A stretch of DNA of 64,000 nucleotides from Candidatus Nitrohelix vancouverensis. GTDB taxonomy: Bacteria > Nitrospinota > Nitrospinia > Nitrospinales > VA-1. Below the pieces are notes generated by a model. It ran no database searches. It was not told where the DNA came from and saw only the letters and a program-made list of their open reading frames with translations. The position numbers and the translations under genes were made by a program. The stretch is taken from assembly GCA_015698305.1 (NCBI GenBank), contig CP048620.1, positions 1,080,557 through 1,144,556 of the forward strand. Direction: 5' to 3'. The number at the start of each line of letters is the position of its first letter. Within the stretch, counting starts at the first letter, position 1. Shown here piece after piece: positions 37,848 to 47,764 of the stretch.

Positions 37848-38600
37848 TTAGGGCAGGCTGTCGACGGGCGAAACTGCGTTTTCCCGGATGACGTCCTGGG
37901 TCTCTTCGCTGAGATCGAAGCCGACGTTCATGTCGATTTCCTCAAGCGCATCGAACAGGGCGATTTCTTCAGGGGAGAGAGGAACCGGCTTCGCGGGTCG
38001 GGCGTCTGCGCTGACGGTGGATTTGCTCATGTTGGACACGAGCACGCCGTCTTTTTTGGAGACTTTCGGGTTGACCAGTTTCAGCTTGCCATCCTTGACC
38101 ATGAAGACGGATTGGTCGCCGTTTGATTCTGCGGAAAATACTCTCCCTTTAAAGCCGGCCATCGCGGACTTCGTTTTGATGACGTAATGACCGCGCTTGT
38201 CTGTCGCCTGAACCAGGTTGAAAAGTTTGCCGGAGATGAGGTCGATCTGAATATCGGCTTTGCCGTTTTTGGATTTGGCGCTGAGTTTGATTTTAGAATT
38301 GGGCGTCATGCGAATGCGGCTTCCGTCGAAGAGCAGGATATCGGCGCTAGAGTCGGCTCCGGTGCGCAGTCCTTCATTGACGCGCAGGGCGCGTCCATTG
38401 CTCCCTTTGGCGATGGGCGAACCGGCGCTGTCGAGTACGACGACTTTCCCGCTGACTTTATCGAGCTTGGCGAAGCCCTTGGCCTGAGCGGCGTCGGCGC
38501 TGGCGGTGAGGAGTATGGCGATGGCGAAGAGGTGCGTCGCTCGGATGAGTTTTCTGCAGAGGACCGAAGCGGATATTCCCGCGGTCTTGTAATTCGACAT
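37848..38600 (-). CDS. Exported FecR-domain protein
   Basis: This 250-residue protein has a signal peptide (basic start, then LFAIAILLTASADAAQA, cleavage likely after AQA near 40). The mature part is a FecR-type beta-rich domain: KVSGKVVVLDSAGSPIAKGS, then LRTGADSSADILLFDGSRIR and IDLISGKLFNLVQ. FecR-like domains in periplasmic proteins without an anti-sigma partner are often of unknown function. The C-terminal 50 residues are acidic. It is divergent from rho and monocistronic. GGAG lies about ten bases before the ATG. Confidence 0.85.
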   Translation of the reverse strand: MSNYKTAGISASVLCRKLIRATHLFAIAILLTASADAAQAKGFAKLDKVSGKVVVLDSAGSPIAKGSNGRALRVNEGLRTGADSSADILLFDGSRIRMTPNSKIKLSAKSKNGKADIQIDLISGKLFNLVQATDKRGHYVIKTKSAMAGFKGRVFSAESNGDQSVFMVKDGKLKLVNPKVSKKDGVLVSNMSKSTVSADARPAKPVPLSPEEIALFDALEEIDMNVGFDLSEETQDVIRENAVSPVDSLP

Positions 38601-39265
38601 AGCGATTCAACTCCCAGGAAAATTTTTTGAAATGCCAGTCCGCCGATTCGCGTCTGGATCGATTATTTATTGTGTAAATTACTCTCTTTTATTGGGCAGA
38701 TCAATTTCAAAGCATTTTCGCGGGGAAATACAAAGTTTATCGAAAAGAGAGAAAAATGGATTTTAGAGCCATCGCTTCCTTAGAGTTTTGCATACTGAAG
38801 TTCGAGCTAATCTCATGGCGCCCAACGGCGCGGGGTTTCGGTATGAGTTGGATATATATGTATAGCTTTTTAATTCTATTTTTCGATGCGAGTTATTAGT
38901 GCAGACTTGCGAGTGGATAGTGGCTGGGAGATGTGGAGTGGGATTGCTATGAGCGGAAGGTTTTTGAGGCATGGGGCCTGAAGCGTATGTCTCCAAAAAT
39001 CATGGCGTTTGATTAGAAAATAGTTGACAATTATGGATTAACTGGTAGAGTTTCTTAAATCTCCAAAAAAATCCAGATCCTCATTTTAAACAAATCCCGT
39101 TCATTCAAAGATTAGCCAGAGAACTTTCTACATAAAAAGTAGCGACACCGCCAAGTTCCACCCGGCTCCCTGACGCTTCAACCTGACGAATCATTCAAAT
39201 ATCCGATCTTTCTAATTTAAAAACTCCAATCTCCAAAAAATAACCCCGAAGGAAAACCGCGCCCT
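38601..39265. other. 665-bp intergenic region upstream of rho
   Basis: No gene is convincing here. The left part must hold the promoter of the FecR-domain gene on the minus strand. The right part contains a candidate rho promoter (39024-39051) and a roughly 210-base leader rich in C and A and poor in G, repeating CTCCAAAAAA several times (38991, 39060, 39230). A long C-rich, unstructured leader is what Rho itself binds, which fits the known autoregulation of rho in other bacteria (inference). Confidence 0.45.
39024..39051 (+). promoter_or_regulatory. Candidate sigma-70-type promoter for the rho operon
   Basis: TTGACA (39024-39029) is a perfect -35. After a 16-base spacer comes TAGAGT (39046-39051), a four-of-six -10. 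Transcription would start near 39058 and leave a leader of about 210 bases before rho. Confidence 0.55.
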
Positions 39266-40528
39266 ATGAGTAATCAAATGAACATCGAAGAACTAAAGGC
39301 TAAAACTATTTCCGAGTTGACCGGTATTGCACGTGAGTTGAAAATCCAGGGTCATAGCGGTTTGCGTAAGCAGGATTTGATCTTCAGGATTCTTGAGGCG
39401 AAAACCGAGAAAGACGGTTTGATGTTCGGGCAAGGGGTTTTGGAGATTCTCCCTGACGGTTTTGGTTTTCTGCGCGCGCCGACCTACAATTATCTGCCGG
39501 GTCCTGACGATATTTATGTCTCCCCTTCGCAGATTCGCAAGTTCGACATGCGCACCGGCGATACCATTTCCGGGCAGATTCGACCTCCCAAAGAGAGCGA
39601 ACGTTATTTCGCTTTGCTCAAGGTCGAGGCGATCAATTACGAAAACCCGGAAAAAACCAAAGAAAAAATTCTGTTCGACAACCTGACGCCTTTGTACCCG
39701 TCGGAACGATTGCGACTGGAAACGCCGGGCTGTACGGATTACAGCGCGCGCATCATGGACTTGATGACGCCGATCGGCAAGGGCCAGCGCGGTTTGATCG
39801 TGGCGCCGCCGCGGACCGGTAAGACGGTGTTGTTGCAATCCATTGCCAACAGCATCAGCGCGAATTTTCCTGAAGTCACCCTCATTGTATTGTTGATCGA
39901 CGAGCGTCCCGAGGAAGTCACGGACATGATGCGTTCGGTCAACGGCGAAACCATCAGCTCCACTTTTGACGAACCGGCGCAACGGCATGTGCAGGTCGCG
40001 GAGATGGTGATCGAGAAGGCAAAACGCCTGGTCGAGCATCAACGCGACGTCGTGATTCTGCTGGACAGCATCACCCGTCTGGCGCGCGCATACAACGCCA
40101 TCGTCCCGCCGAGCGGCAAGGTATTGTCCGGCGGCGTGGACTCCAACGCATTGCAACGACCGAAACGGTTTTTCGGCGCGGCGCGAAATCTGGAAGAAGG
40201 CGGCAGTCTCACCATCATCGCCACGGCCCTGATCGATACGGGAAGCCGCATGGACGACGTTATTTTTGAAGAATTCAAGGGCACGGGCAACATGGAAATT
40301 GTGCTGGATCGCAAGCTGGCCGACAAGCGCACCTTCCCGGCGATCGACATCAACCGTTCCGGTACGCGAAAAGAAGAATTGCTCCTGCCGCCGGAAGATT
40401 TGCAGAGAGTCTGGCTGTTAAGAAAAGTTTTACTCCCCATGGGCATCCATGATACTATGGACCTTCTCTTGGCTAAAATGAAGGAAACCAAAACAAACAA
40501 TGAGTTCCTCTCGACAATGAACTCGTAG
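39266..40528 (+). CDS. rho: Transcription termination factor Rho
   Basis: This is a 420-residue hexameric RNA-dependent ATPase that ends transcription of untranslated RNA. The N-terminal helical and OSB RNA-binding domains contain [20 protein letters not shown] with the RNA-contacting aromatic cluster. The ATPase has Walker [10 protein letters not shown] near 185, Walker [19 protein letters not shown], and the Q/R-loop region [20 protein letters not shown]. The length equals that of E. coli Rho, so there is no insertion. AAGGA lies about 13 bases before the ATG. It is followed at 20 bases by rpmE, as in many bacteria. Confidence 0.98.
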   Translation: MSNQMNIEELKAKTISELTGIARELKIQGHSGLRKQDLIFRILEAKTEKDGLMFGQGVLEILPDGFGFLRAPTYNYLPGPDDIYVSPSQIRKFDMRTGDTISGQIRPPKESERYFALLKVEAINYENPEKTKEKILFDNLTPLYPSERLRLETPGCTDYSARIMDLMTPIGKGQRGLIVAPPRTGKTVLLQSIANSISANFPEVTLIVLLIDERPEEVTDMMRSVNGETISSTFDEPAQRHVQVAEMVIEKAKRLVEHQRDVVILLDSITRLARAYNAIVPPSGKVLSGGVDSNALQRPKRFFGAARNLEEGGSLTIIATALIDTGSRMDDVIFEEFKGTGNMEIVLDRKLADKRTFPAIDINRSGTRKEELLLPPEDLQRVWLLRKVLLPMGIHDTMDLLLAKMKETKTNNEFLSTMNS

Positions 40529-40548
40529 AAGGAGACCGTTCGAGCGTT

Positions 40549-40782
40549 ATGAAAGCAGAAATCCATCCCGAATATCATGAAGTGACCGTTAAATGCGCCT
40601 GCGGCAGTGAAGTGCAAACCCGCATGACCATCAAGGAATTGACCGTGGAAATTTGTTCCGCGTGCCACCCGTTTTACACGGGCAAACAGAAGTTGATGGA
40701 CACGCAGGGTCGAATCGAAAAATTCAATCGCAAATACGCAAAAGCAAAACCTGCCGCAGCAGAAGCCGCTCCAGCGGAATAA
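40549..40782 (+). CDS. rpmE: 50S ribosomal protein L31, zinc-binding form
   Basis: This is a 77-residue ribosomal protein. The four zinc ligands are present as CAC near 16-18 and CSAC near 37-40, so this is the C+ paralogue that binds zinc, not the zinc-free form used under zinc limitation. [20 protein letters not shown] is the typical family end. An Ala/Glu-rich tail follows. It lies 20 bases after rho and is in the same operon; AAGGAG precedes the ATG. A 6-bp GC hairpin with a GAAA tetraloop (40808-40823) lies between it and prfA and may adjust relative expression. Confidence 0.97.
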   Translation: MKAEIHPEYHEVTVKCACGSEVQTRMTIKELTVEICSACHPFYTGKQKLMDTQGRIEKFNRKYAKAKPAAAEAAPAE

Positions 40783-40848
40783 GCCACTCCCTCCAGATCA
40801 TAAATTCGCGGCGGAAACGCCGCTATTCCACCTCCGGTCCTGTGAACC

Positions 40849-41919
40849 ATGTTCGATAATCTCGTTGAAGTTGAGAAACGCTACGATAAATTGAACGGGT
40901 TGATGAGCGACCCGCAAGTGATTGCCCGCCAGACCGATTTCCAGAAGTACGCCCGCGAGCAGTCGGAGCTGGCGCCCATCGTCGCCGAATACCGAGCGTT
41001 TAAATCCATCGAAGAACAGATCAAGCAGAACGAAGCTCTGCTTGAAACGGAAAAGGACCCGGAACTCGTCGAAATGGCGGAGGAAGAGGCCGAAGGTTTA
41101 CAGCAGGAAAGAGACGAAGTGGAAACGCGCTTGAAGCGGCTTCTGCTCCCCAAAGACCCGCGCGATGAAAAAGGCGTTATTCTGGAAATCCGCGCCGGGA
41201 CTGGCGGAGAAGAGGCTTCGTTGTTTGCTTCCGACCTGTTTCGCATGTACATGCGCTACGCCGAGACCAAGCGCTGGAAAACGGAAACGCTCAGTCAGAA
41301 CATCACAGGCAAGGGCGGCTACAAGGAAGTCATCGTCAATATTCAGGGGCGCGGCGTGTTCAGCAAGCTGAAGTACGAAAGCGGAACGCACCGGGTTCAG
41401 CGCGTGCCGGAAACCGAAACGCAGGGTCGCATTCACACCTCCGCAGTGACGGTGGCGATTTTGCCCGAAGTGGGCGATGTGGATGTGAGCATCAACCCGA
41501 ATGAATTGAAGATCGACGTGTTCCGCTCATCCGGTCCCGGCGGGCAGAGCGTCAACACCACCGATTCCGCCGTGCGCATCACGCATATTCCAACGGGGCT
41601 TGTGGTCTCCTGTCAGGATGAAAAATCCCAGCACAAAAATAAAGAAAAAGGCATGCGCGTTTTGCGCGCCCGTTTGTACGACGAGCGCCATCGCCAGCAA
41701 CAGGAAGAGCTGGCCCGCGAGCGCAAGGAGCAAGTGGGAAGCGGCGACCGGAGCGGGCGCATCCGAACTTATAATTATCCCCAGGAGCGGGTGACCGATC
41801 ATCGCATCGGTTTGACCCTGCACAAATTATCCCAGATCATGGAGGGCGACATGGATGAAATATCCGAAAAGCTCACCCTTCACTTTCAAGCCGAGGCGCT
41901 GAACAAAGGCGTGGTTTGA
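40849..41919 (+). CDS. prfA: Peptide chain release factor 1
   Basis: This is a 356-residue class I release factor that reads UAA and UAG. The catalytic GGQ motif is in [18 protein letters not shown]. The codon-reading tripeptide is PET in [15 protein letters not shown], matching the PxT pattern of RF1 and unlike the SPF of RF2. The glutamine of GGQ is the target of PrmC, whose gene follows directly. The family length is normal. There is no strong ribosome binding site before the ATG, so it may depend on read-through from rpmE. Confidence 0.98.
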   Translation: MFDNLVEVEKRYDKLNGLMSDPQVIARQTDFQKYAREQSELAPIVAEYRAFKSIEEQIKQNEALLETEKDPELVEMAEEEAEGLQQERDEVETRLKRLLLPKDPRDEKGVILEIRAGTGGEEASLFASDLFRMYMRYAETKRWKTETLSQNITGKGGYKEVIVNIQGRGVFSKLKYESGTHRVQRVPETETQGRIHTSAVTVAILPEVGDVDVSINPNELKIDVFRSSGPGGQSVNTTDSAVRITHIPTGLVVSCQDEKSQHKNKEKGMRVLRARLYDERHRQQQEELARERKEQVGSGDRSGRIRTYNYPQERVTDHRIGLTLHKLSQIMEGDMDEISEKLTLHFQAEALNKGVV

Positions 41920-41970
41920 CCCGCCTCTCGCTGGCGCTCGACATCCTTCGAGTATTCATTGCACACTGCC

Positions 41971-42846
41971 ATGCCGGAAACGACGATTCGCGCCTGTATT
42001 GAAGAGGTCGCGAACCGCATTGAATCGGTTTCCGAGTCTCCCCGAGTGGAGGCCGAACTTCTGCTGGGCGAACTATTAGCCTTGAGCCGGGAAGGTCTCA
42101 TCACTCAAAGCGCGCGCGCGATTTCCCTGGAGGACGCGGAGCGCATCGAACAGGCGACGGCGCGCAGGGAGCGCGGCGAGCCGTTGTTTTATATCCTAGG
42201 CAAGCGCGAGTTCTGGTCTCTTGAATTCAAGGTTTCTGCGTCCGTGCTGTGTCCGCGACCTGAAACGGAAGTGTTGATCGAGCGTTTTCTGGAAGAGGCG
42301 AGAAATCTCTGGGACCGGCAAAATCCTTTGCGGGTCTTGGACATTGGAACCGGATCGGGTAATATCGCTATCGTTGCGGCCTGCGAGATTGAGGGTTGCG
42401 AAGTCACGGCGGTCGATCTGTCTGAACAGGCGCTGGCTGTCGCCAGAGAAAACGCGCTTCGACATGGCGTTGAGTCGCGCATTCGCTTTGTGCAGGCTGA
42501 CTTGTTTCCCGAAGAAGACGAGGCCCCGTTTCATTTCATTCTTTCGAACCCACCTTATATCGCCAGCGCGGAAATCAATTCACTGCCGAAGGACGTGCGC
42601 GAGTTCGAGCCGCGACAGGCTTTGGATGGCGGGGCGGACGGACTGGATTATTATCGACGTATCGCAAAAGGTATTGAACGCTGGTTGCTCCCCGGCGGCG
42701 CCTGCTTGATGGAGATCGGCGAGACGCAGGCGGCGGCGATTGAGGAAATCATTCGTTCGCAGTCGGCAATGCAAGACGTTCGGGTTTATAAAGATTATGC
42801 AGATCGCGACCGCGTGATGGTCGCAGTGAGGAATAACGATGGATAA
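41971..42846 (+). CDS. prmC: Release factor glutamine methyltransferase
   Basis: This is a 291-residue enzyme that methylates the GGQ glutamine of release factors. An N-terminal helical domain is followed by the SAM site VLDIGTGSGNIAIV and the diagnostic NPPY motif in FILSNPPYIASAE. FEPRQALDGGADGLDYYRR is a further family signature. The start is the ATG at 41971; a TTG four codons upstream is less likely. It sits 51 bases after prfA, its substrate gene, and its 3' end overlaps murA by 8 bases, so murA translation is probably coupled. Confidence 0.97.
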   Translation: MPETTIRACIEEVANRIESVSESPRVEAELLLGELLALSREGLITQSARAISLEDAERIEQATARRERGEPLFYILGKREFWSLEFKVSASVLCPRPETEVLIERFLEEARNLWDRQNPLRVLDIGTGSGNIAIVAACEIEGCEVTAVDLSEQALAVARENALRHGVESRIRFVQADLFPEEDEAPFHFILSNPPYIASAEINSLPKDVREFEPRQALDGGADGLDYYRRIAKGIERWLLPGGACLMEIGETQAAAIEEIIRSQSAMQDVRVYKDYADRDRVMVAVRNNDG

Positions 42847-44092
42847 AATTGTCGTACAGGGCGGTCAACGCCTGCAGGGTAAAATTTCAATCAGCGGAGC
42901 CAAGAACGCTATTTTACCGGCGCTGGCGGCGACTCTGCTGACCTCGGGTCAGAACCGCATCGAAAACATCCCGGAAGTGCGGGACGTGAACACCATGATC
43001 CTTCTGCTGGAGGAATTGGGAGCGCGCGTCGATCACCGCGAGGACGGAAAAATCCTACTGGACACTGCGGGGGTCAATCGTCACGAGGCGCCGTATCAAC
43101 TGGTTTCGACCATGCGCGCCTCCTGTCTTGTGCTGGGGCCATTGCTGGCGCGTCTGGGAAAAGCCAAAGTCTCTCTGCCTGGAGGTTGCGCCATCGGCGC
43201 GCGACCGATCGATTTGCATTTGAAGGGACTCGAAGCGATGGGCGCGAAGATGACGCTGGAAAAGGGTTACATCTTCGGCGTCGCCGAACGCTTGAAGGGA
43301 ACCTGCTATTATTTCGACACCGTCACCGTCACCGGCACCGCCAATCTCATGATGGCCGCGGTTCTGGCAGAAGGCGAGACGATTCTGGAGAATGTGGCGA
43401 AGGAGCCGGAAGTGACTTTTCTGGCCGACCTGCTCAACATGGCGGGGGCTAAAATTGAAGGACACGGTTCCGATGTCATCACCATTCAAGGCGTGAGTTC
43501 ATTGCGTCCGCTCGATTGTCGCATCTTTCCCGACCGCATCGAAGCGGGGACTTATATGATTGCGGCGGCGATCACCCGGGGCGATGTGGAAGTTCAAAAC
43601 TGCAATCCGCATCATGTCGAATCGCTCACGTTGAAATTGCTGGAAGCCGGGGTGAGCGTGGAGACGCGCGAAGATTCGGTTCGGGTTTATTGCGACGGTC
43701 CGCCCAAGGGAGTGAACATCAAGACCAGCCCCTATCCCGGTTTCCCCACCGATTTTCAGGCCCAGTACATGGCCTTGATGACGTTGGCGAAAGGCCAGAG
43801 CCTGATCACTGAAAACGTATTCGAGAACCGTTTCATGCACGCGGCAGAACTGCAACGCATGGGAGCGCATATCACCCTTGAAGGGCGCACAGCGGTGATC
43901 TCCGGCGTGAATGAACTGAGCGGCGCGCCTCTCATGGCGACCGACCTGCGCGCCAGCGCGTCTCTGGTGCTGGCGGCTTTGGCGGCGCAGGGCGAATCGG
44001 TCATTTCCCGGGTGTATCATATCGATCGGGGTTATCAGGAGATTGAAAAAAAATTATCCGCATTGGGAGCGAAAATCCAACGTATCAAGTAG
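42839..44092 (+). CDS. murA: UDP-N-acetylglucosamine 1-carboxyvinyltransferase
   Basis: This 417-residue enzyme makes the first committed step of peptidoglycan synthesis, moving enolpyruvate from PEP to UDP-GlcNAc. The catalytic Cys117 lies in LPGGCAIGARPIDLHL, so the usual fosfomycin-sensitive cysteine is present. The opening VVQGGQRLQGKISISGAKNA and PGFPTDFQAQYMAL are family marks. It overlaps prmC by 8 bases. TATAAT at 44102-44107 just after its stop may give waaF its own promoter, although no -35 accompanies it. Confidence 0.98.
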   Translation: MDKIVVQGGQRLQGKISISGAKNAILPALAATLLTSGQNRIENIPEVRDVNTMILLLEELGARVDHREDGKILLDTAGVNRHEAPYQLVSTMRASCLVLGPLLARLGKAKVSLPGGCAIGARPIDLHLKGLEAMGAKMTLEKGYIFGVAERLKGTCYYFDTVTVTGTANLMMAAVLAEGETILENVAKEPEVTFLADLLNMAGAKIEGHGSDVITIQGVSSLRPLDCRIFPDRIEAGTYMIAAAITRGDVEVQNCNPHHVESLTLKLLEAGVSVETREDSVRVYCDGPPKGVNIKTSPYPGFPTDFQAQYMALMTLAKGQSLITENVFENRFMHAAELQRMGAHITLEGRTAVISGVNELSGAPLMATDLRASASLVLAALAAQGESVISRVYHIDRGYQEIEKKLSALGAKIQRIK

Positions 44093-44146
44093 CTCTTCCC
44101 TTATAATGATTTTGCCGTTCCACACTATTTACGCCAGAAGGAGGCC

Positions 44147-45235
44147 ATGGAGTCTACGGAACAGGATCTGAGCGCGCGCGAATTTGTCAGTATTCTTTTA
44201 TGGATGCCGAACTGGATCGGCGACGCGATTCTTGCGTTACCGACGATAGATTCCCTGCGCAAGCGCTTTCCTCAATCCCGTATCACCGTGGTGTCGCGCG
44301 CGCCTGCGGATGAGCTTCTGCGCGGTATGCCGCTCATTGACTCGGTGATCACGTCTCCTCCACGCAAGGCCGGTTTCTGGTCGCAGGTTCAATTTGCGCG
44401 CGGTCTGAAAAAATACAATTTCGATCTGGCGGTGACCTTTCCAAATTCCTTTCGCTCCGCATTTTTACTCAGCCTGACCGGCGCAAAGACTCGCCTCGGT
44501 CACGAAACCGGCGCGCGTTCCATGTTTCTGACGCATGGCGTGGAGACGACTTCGGCTCAGACCCGGTCGCAATATCGCGTGGATTATTTTTTCAACGCGC
44601 TCGCGCCTCTCAAGCTGGAAGGGCCGGGGAAAGGTTTGCCGGAAGTGGGCAAGCTGAATGGCGATGCCTCGGTGGACGAGGCCTTGTCGCGGCTGGGCGT
44701 GCGCGCCGGTGATTTTTTCGCGTTGATCCACCCGGGCTCATCAAAACCGGAGCGGGGCTGGCACCACGAACGATTCACTATTTTGTGTCAAAAGCTCATC
44801 AAGGAAAGAAATATCAAGATCGTTTTGCTGGGCAACGAACAGGAGCGGCCGATGCTGGAGCAGATTCGGAAATTCTCTCCCGACGAGATGGTTTCAATCT
44901 TGCCGAAATTGAATTTGAGGGAGGTGGCGCTTGTCATGGCGCGTTGCGGCGTTTTCGTTGGCAACGATAGCGGCATGATGCATCTGGCGGCGATGATGCG
45001 GCGCCCGGTGACGGCTATTTTCGGACCAGGAAGCTCCGACACAACCGGACCTTATATGGATCGCAATGAACTGGAAGTCATCAGTCTGAATTTCCCCTGC
45101 TCTCCGTGTCGGCAACGTTTTTTCACGGAATGCAAACCTTCTTCCAATCGCAAGCCCTTTTGTCTGGAAAATATCAGCGTGAAAGAAGTGGCGGAAGGAC
45201 TGAATCGTTTGCTGAATCGTCTGGATCAGCCCTGA
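44147..45235 (+). CDS. waaF: Lipopolysaccharide heptosyltransferase II
   Basis: This is a 362-residue glycosyltransferase family 9 enzyme that adds the second heptose to the LPS inner core at the cytoplasmic face. Family marks are LLWMPNWIGDAILALPTIDS at the start, HPGSSKPERGWHHERF in the donor-binding half, VFVGNDSGMMHLAAMMRRPV and FGPGSSDTTGPY. The C-terminal CSPC with RQRFFTEC resembles the Cys-containing end of WaaF. AAGGAGG lies just upstream of the ATG. It is last in the rho-murA run and convergent with dnaN, with 18 bases between stops. It shows that the host has a heptose-containing outer membrane. Confidence 0.93.
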   Translation: MESTEQDLSAREFVSILLWMPNWIGDAILALPTIDSLRKRFPQSRITVVSRAPADELLRGMPLIDSVITSPPRKAGFWSQVQFARGLKKYNFDLAVTFPNSFRSAFLLSLTGAKTRLGHETGARSMFLTHGVETTSAQTRSQYRVDYFFNALAPLKLEGPGKGLPEVGKLNGDASVDEALSRLGVRAGDFFALIHPGSSKPERGWHHERFTILCQKLIKERNIKIVLLGNEQERPMLEQIRKFSPDEMVSILPKLNLREVALVMARCGVFVGNDSGMMHLAAMMRRPVTAIFGPGSSDTTGPYMDRNELEVISLNFPCSPCRQRFFTECKPSSNRKPFCLENISVKEVAEGLNRLLNRLDQP

Positions 45236-45253
45236 ACCGAAGCGCGGTAGCGC

Positions 45254-46366
45254 TTACAAGCGCATAGGCATGACGATGCTCTGGTAGTTCTTGTCTGAAT
45301 CCATCGTGATGAGGCAGGAATGGTTCTGGTCTTTGAGATTCAAGGTCACCGTTTCTTCGTCGACCACGTTGAGAACGTCGAGAATGTAACGGGCGTTCAG
45401 GCCCACAAAAATTTCCTCCCCGGAATAATCGATCGTTAATTCCTCTCGCGCCGCGCCCATTTCCGTGTTGTCCGAAATGAGAGTCATGGTGTTGTCGCGA
45501 ATCTCGAAGCGCACCATTTTGGATTTTTCGTCCGCCAGCAAGGCCACGCGTTTGAGCGCGTGTTGCAATTCATTGCGGTTGATCTGGATCTGGATGTTGT
45601 TGTCCGCCGGGATGACCTGTTTGTAATTCGGGAATTTCCCTTCAATTTTGCGCGAGACGACCACTTGCTTGCCGTGAAAGAATGCGATGTGCGAGCCTTT
45701 TTCAGAAAAACTCAGCGTGCCTTCTTCCGAATCGATTTGTTTGAGCAGTTCCGCAACGGCTTTGCGCGGAAGCAGGAAACTTTGTTTGTCCTGCGAATCG
45801 GATTGCGGGTTCAGCAACGGTCTGGCGATCATTGAGAGTCTGTGGCCGTCGGTGCCGACCATGACGGCGGAGCCGTCGTCCCGTTCCAGAAGCAGACCGT
45901 TCAAGGCTTGCCGGGTTTCGTCGGGAGAAATGGCGAAGGAGGTCTTTTTGACCATTTCGCGAAGCATGGAGGCGCTGAATTCCATCAGAGCCTGGTCGCT
46001 GTATTCGGGAAGCGCCGGGAAATCCTCCGGCGGCATGCCGGGCAGGCGGAATTTGGATTTTCCGCATTTGATGGTCACCCAGTTGTTTTCCTCTTTGATC
46101 AAATGGATTTCCTGATTGTCTGGAAGTTCGCGGACGATGTCGAACAGTTTTCTGGCATTCATCGTGGCGGAGCCGGGCTTGACGACGTTCGCGGCGTAAT
46201 ACGCCTTGGAGCCGATTTCAAGGTCGGTCGCCTGGATGCAGATTTCTTCATCCTTTGCGGAAAGAAACACATGCGCAAGGATGGGCATGGCGCCTTTGGC
46301 CTCGACAATGCCTTGCGTTTTCTGCATGCCGCTGAGAAATGCTTCTCTGTTGATTCTTACTTCCAT
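45254..46366 (-). CDS. dnaN: DNA polymerase III beta subunit (sliding clamp)
   Basis: This is a 370-residue ring-forming clamp that tethers DNA polymerase. It has the three-fold repeated clamp domain, with ARKLFDIVRELPD, GTDGHRLSMIARPL and the conserved ending ITMDSDKNYQSIVMPMRL. The C-terminal MPMRL is typical of the binding pocket edge. GGAGA lies eight bases before the ATG. It stands alone rather than beside dnaA, recF or gyrB, which is not the common origin arrangement. It is divergent from aroF across 255 bases that hold a dyad and promoter-like boxes. Confidence 0.97.
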   Translation of the reverse strand: MEVRINREAFLSGMQKTQGIVEAKGAMPILAHVFLSAKDEEICIQATDLEIGSKAYYAANVVKPGSATMNARKLFDIVRELPDNQEIHLIKEENNWVTIKCGKSKFRLPGMPPEDFPALPEYSDQALMEFSASMLREMVKKTSFAISPDETRQALNGLLLERDDGSAVMVGTDGHRLSMIARPLLNPQSDSQDKQSFLLPRKAVAELLKQIDSEEGTLSFSEKGSHIAFFHGKQVVVSRKIEGKFPNYKQVIPADNNIQIQINRNELQHALKRVALLADEKSKMVRFEIRDNTMTLISDNTEMGAAREELTIDYSGEEIFVGLNARYILDVLNVVDEETVTLNLKDQNHSCLITMDSDKNYQSIVMPMRL

Positions 46367-46423
46367 TGAGGGGTCTCCAATCGAGGGATACGTGGGGTAA
46401 GCTACGAAAAATTTTTAGCATAA

Positions 46424-46441
46424 ACACAGGACTTGTGTCAA
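46424..46441 (-). promoter_or_regulatory. Dyad overlapping a TTGACA box upstream of dnaN
   Basis: ACACA-GGACT-TGTGT (46424-46438) is a perfect 5-bp inverted repeat with a 5-base centre. On the minus strand it overlaps a consensus TTGACA (46436-46441) that could be the dnaN -35; no good -10 is seen 16-18 bases away. It may be an operator for dnaN. Confidence 0.35.
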
Positions 46442-46576
46442 AACTATTATCCTTGGTAAATCATTGAGTTAAAGTTCCCTTGCGGGATGTCTTGAAATCG
46501 GCGGACTTTCTTTCCAAAGCCCGGCGGGAGGGGCTGAAATTTGACTGAATTCCCGCTCTTTTCGGCGTTGGCGAAG

Positions 46577-46585
46577 TGATATACT
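46577..46585 (+). promoter_or_regulatory. Candidate extended -10 promoter for aroF
   Basis: TGATATACT fits an extended -10 (TGnTATAcT) and lies 36 bases upstream of the aroF ATG. No clear -35 accompanies it. Confidence 0.4.
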
Positions 46586-46621
46586 AGAGTAACACTTTTA
46601 AGATGAGGCGATGTTTTTTTT

Positions 46622-47641
46622 ATGATTATAGTAATGAAGTCCCATGCAACAGGGGAAGAAATTGATGCGGTAGAGAAACGAATTCAGGAATTGGGTTACA
46701 CGGCGCATAAAATCGTCGGCGTGGAGCGCACGGTCATCGGCGCCGTCGGCGACGAACGAGGCAAGGACCGTTTGCAGACGATCGAGTCCATGGCGGGCGT
46801 GGAGAGCGTTTCTCCAATTCTCAAACCTTACAAGCTGGCCAGTCGCGAGGTTCGACCGGAACCTTCCGAGATCAACTGCGCGGGCCGGATGGTGGGCGGC
46901 AAGGCCTTGATGATGATCGCCGGACCGTGTTCGGTGGAATCCACAGAGCAGATTTGTTTGACGGCGCGCTCGGTGCGAGACGCGGGCGCCAATTTCATGC
47001 GCGGCGGCGCGTACAAGCCGCGAACCTCTCCCTACAGCTTTCAGGGTTTGGCGGAAGAAGGGTTGAAAATGCTGGCGGAGGCGCGCAAGGATTCCGGTCT
47101 GCCCATCGTGACGGAGGTGATGAACCCGCGCGAAGTCGATCTGGTTGCGGAATATGCGGATGTCATGCAGGTGGGCGCGCGCAACGTGCAGAATTTTTCC
47201 CTGCTCAAAGAGTTGGGCAAGATCGACAAGCCGATTTTGCTGAAGCGCGGCTTGATGACGACGATCAAGGAGTTTCTGATGTCGGCGGAGTACATTTTGT
47301 CGGAAGGCAATTCCCAGATCATTTTATGCGAACGCGGCATCCGGACTTTTGAGACGGCGACGCGCAACACGCTGGACATCAGCTGTATCCCGGTGCTCAA
47401 GCAGGAGACGCACCTTCCTGTGATTGTCGATCCGAGCCACGCGACGGGCTACTGGCACCTGGTCGCCTCCATGTCGAAAGCGTCCATCGCCGCTGGGGCG
47501 GACGGTTTGATGATTGAAGTGCATCCTGACCCGGCGAATGCGTTTTCGGACGGTCCGCAGTCCCTGAAACCGACAAAATATGCGCAATTGATGAAGGAGT
47601 TGAAACCGTTCGCCGAGTTGATGGGCCGAAGCATTGGTTAA
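46622..47641 (+). CDS. aroF: 3-deoxy-7-phosphoheptulonate synthase (DAHP synthase, type I-beta)
   Basis: This 339-residue enzyme performs the first step of the shikimate pathway, joining PEP and erythrose 4-phosphate. An N-terminal ferredoxin-like regulatory domain of about 70 residues ([20 protein letters not shown]) precedes the barrel. This is the layout of the Thermotoga-type enzyme, where that domain binds aromatic end products. Barrel marks are [10 protein letters not shown] with the metal Cys, [34 protein letters not shown] and DPSHATGYW. It is monocistronic; glnD follows but after a gap of 123 bases. Feedback control by tyrosine or phenylalanine is likely from the domain, but not proven. 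Confidence 0.95.
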   Translation: MIIVMKSHATGEEIDAVEKRIQELGYTAHKIVGVERTVIGAVGDERGKDRLQTIESMAGVESVSPILKPYKLASREVRPEPSEINCAGRMVGGKALMMIAGPCSVESTEQICLTARSVRDAGANFMRGGAYKPRTSPYSFQGLAEEGLKMLAEARKDSGLPIVTEVMNPREVDLVAEYADVMQVGARNVQNFSLLKELGKIDKPILLKRGLMTTIKEFLMSAEYILSEGNSQIILCERGIRTFETATRNTLDISCIPVLKQETHLPVIVDPSHATGYWHLVASMSKASIAAGADGLMIEVHPDPANAFSDGPQSLKPTKYAQLMKELKPFAELMGRSIG

Positions 47642-47764
47642 GACAAGACGGCTTTGGGTGAATGGCCCGACCAGAAGTCTTGATTGTGGCGGGCAATGGG
47701 TTTATTCTTGGGGCGAACACAGGCGTCGTTCGCGGCGCCTTCCCCCTTTAGGCACACTTGCGAT

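Noticed and set aside
38763-38996. 77-codon minus-strand frame upstream of rho
   Set aside because: No ribosome binding site or known motif; it overlaps the divergent promoter region.
40808-40823. GC hairpin between rpmE and prfA as a terminator
   Set aside because: Stem with GAAA tetraloop but no T tail, inside an operon that must continue into prfA.
44102-44107. TATAAT before waaF as a firm promoter
   Set aside because: The -10 is perfect but no -35 or extended element is present; kept only as a remark under murA.
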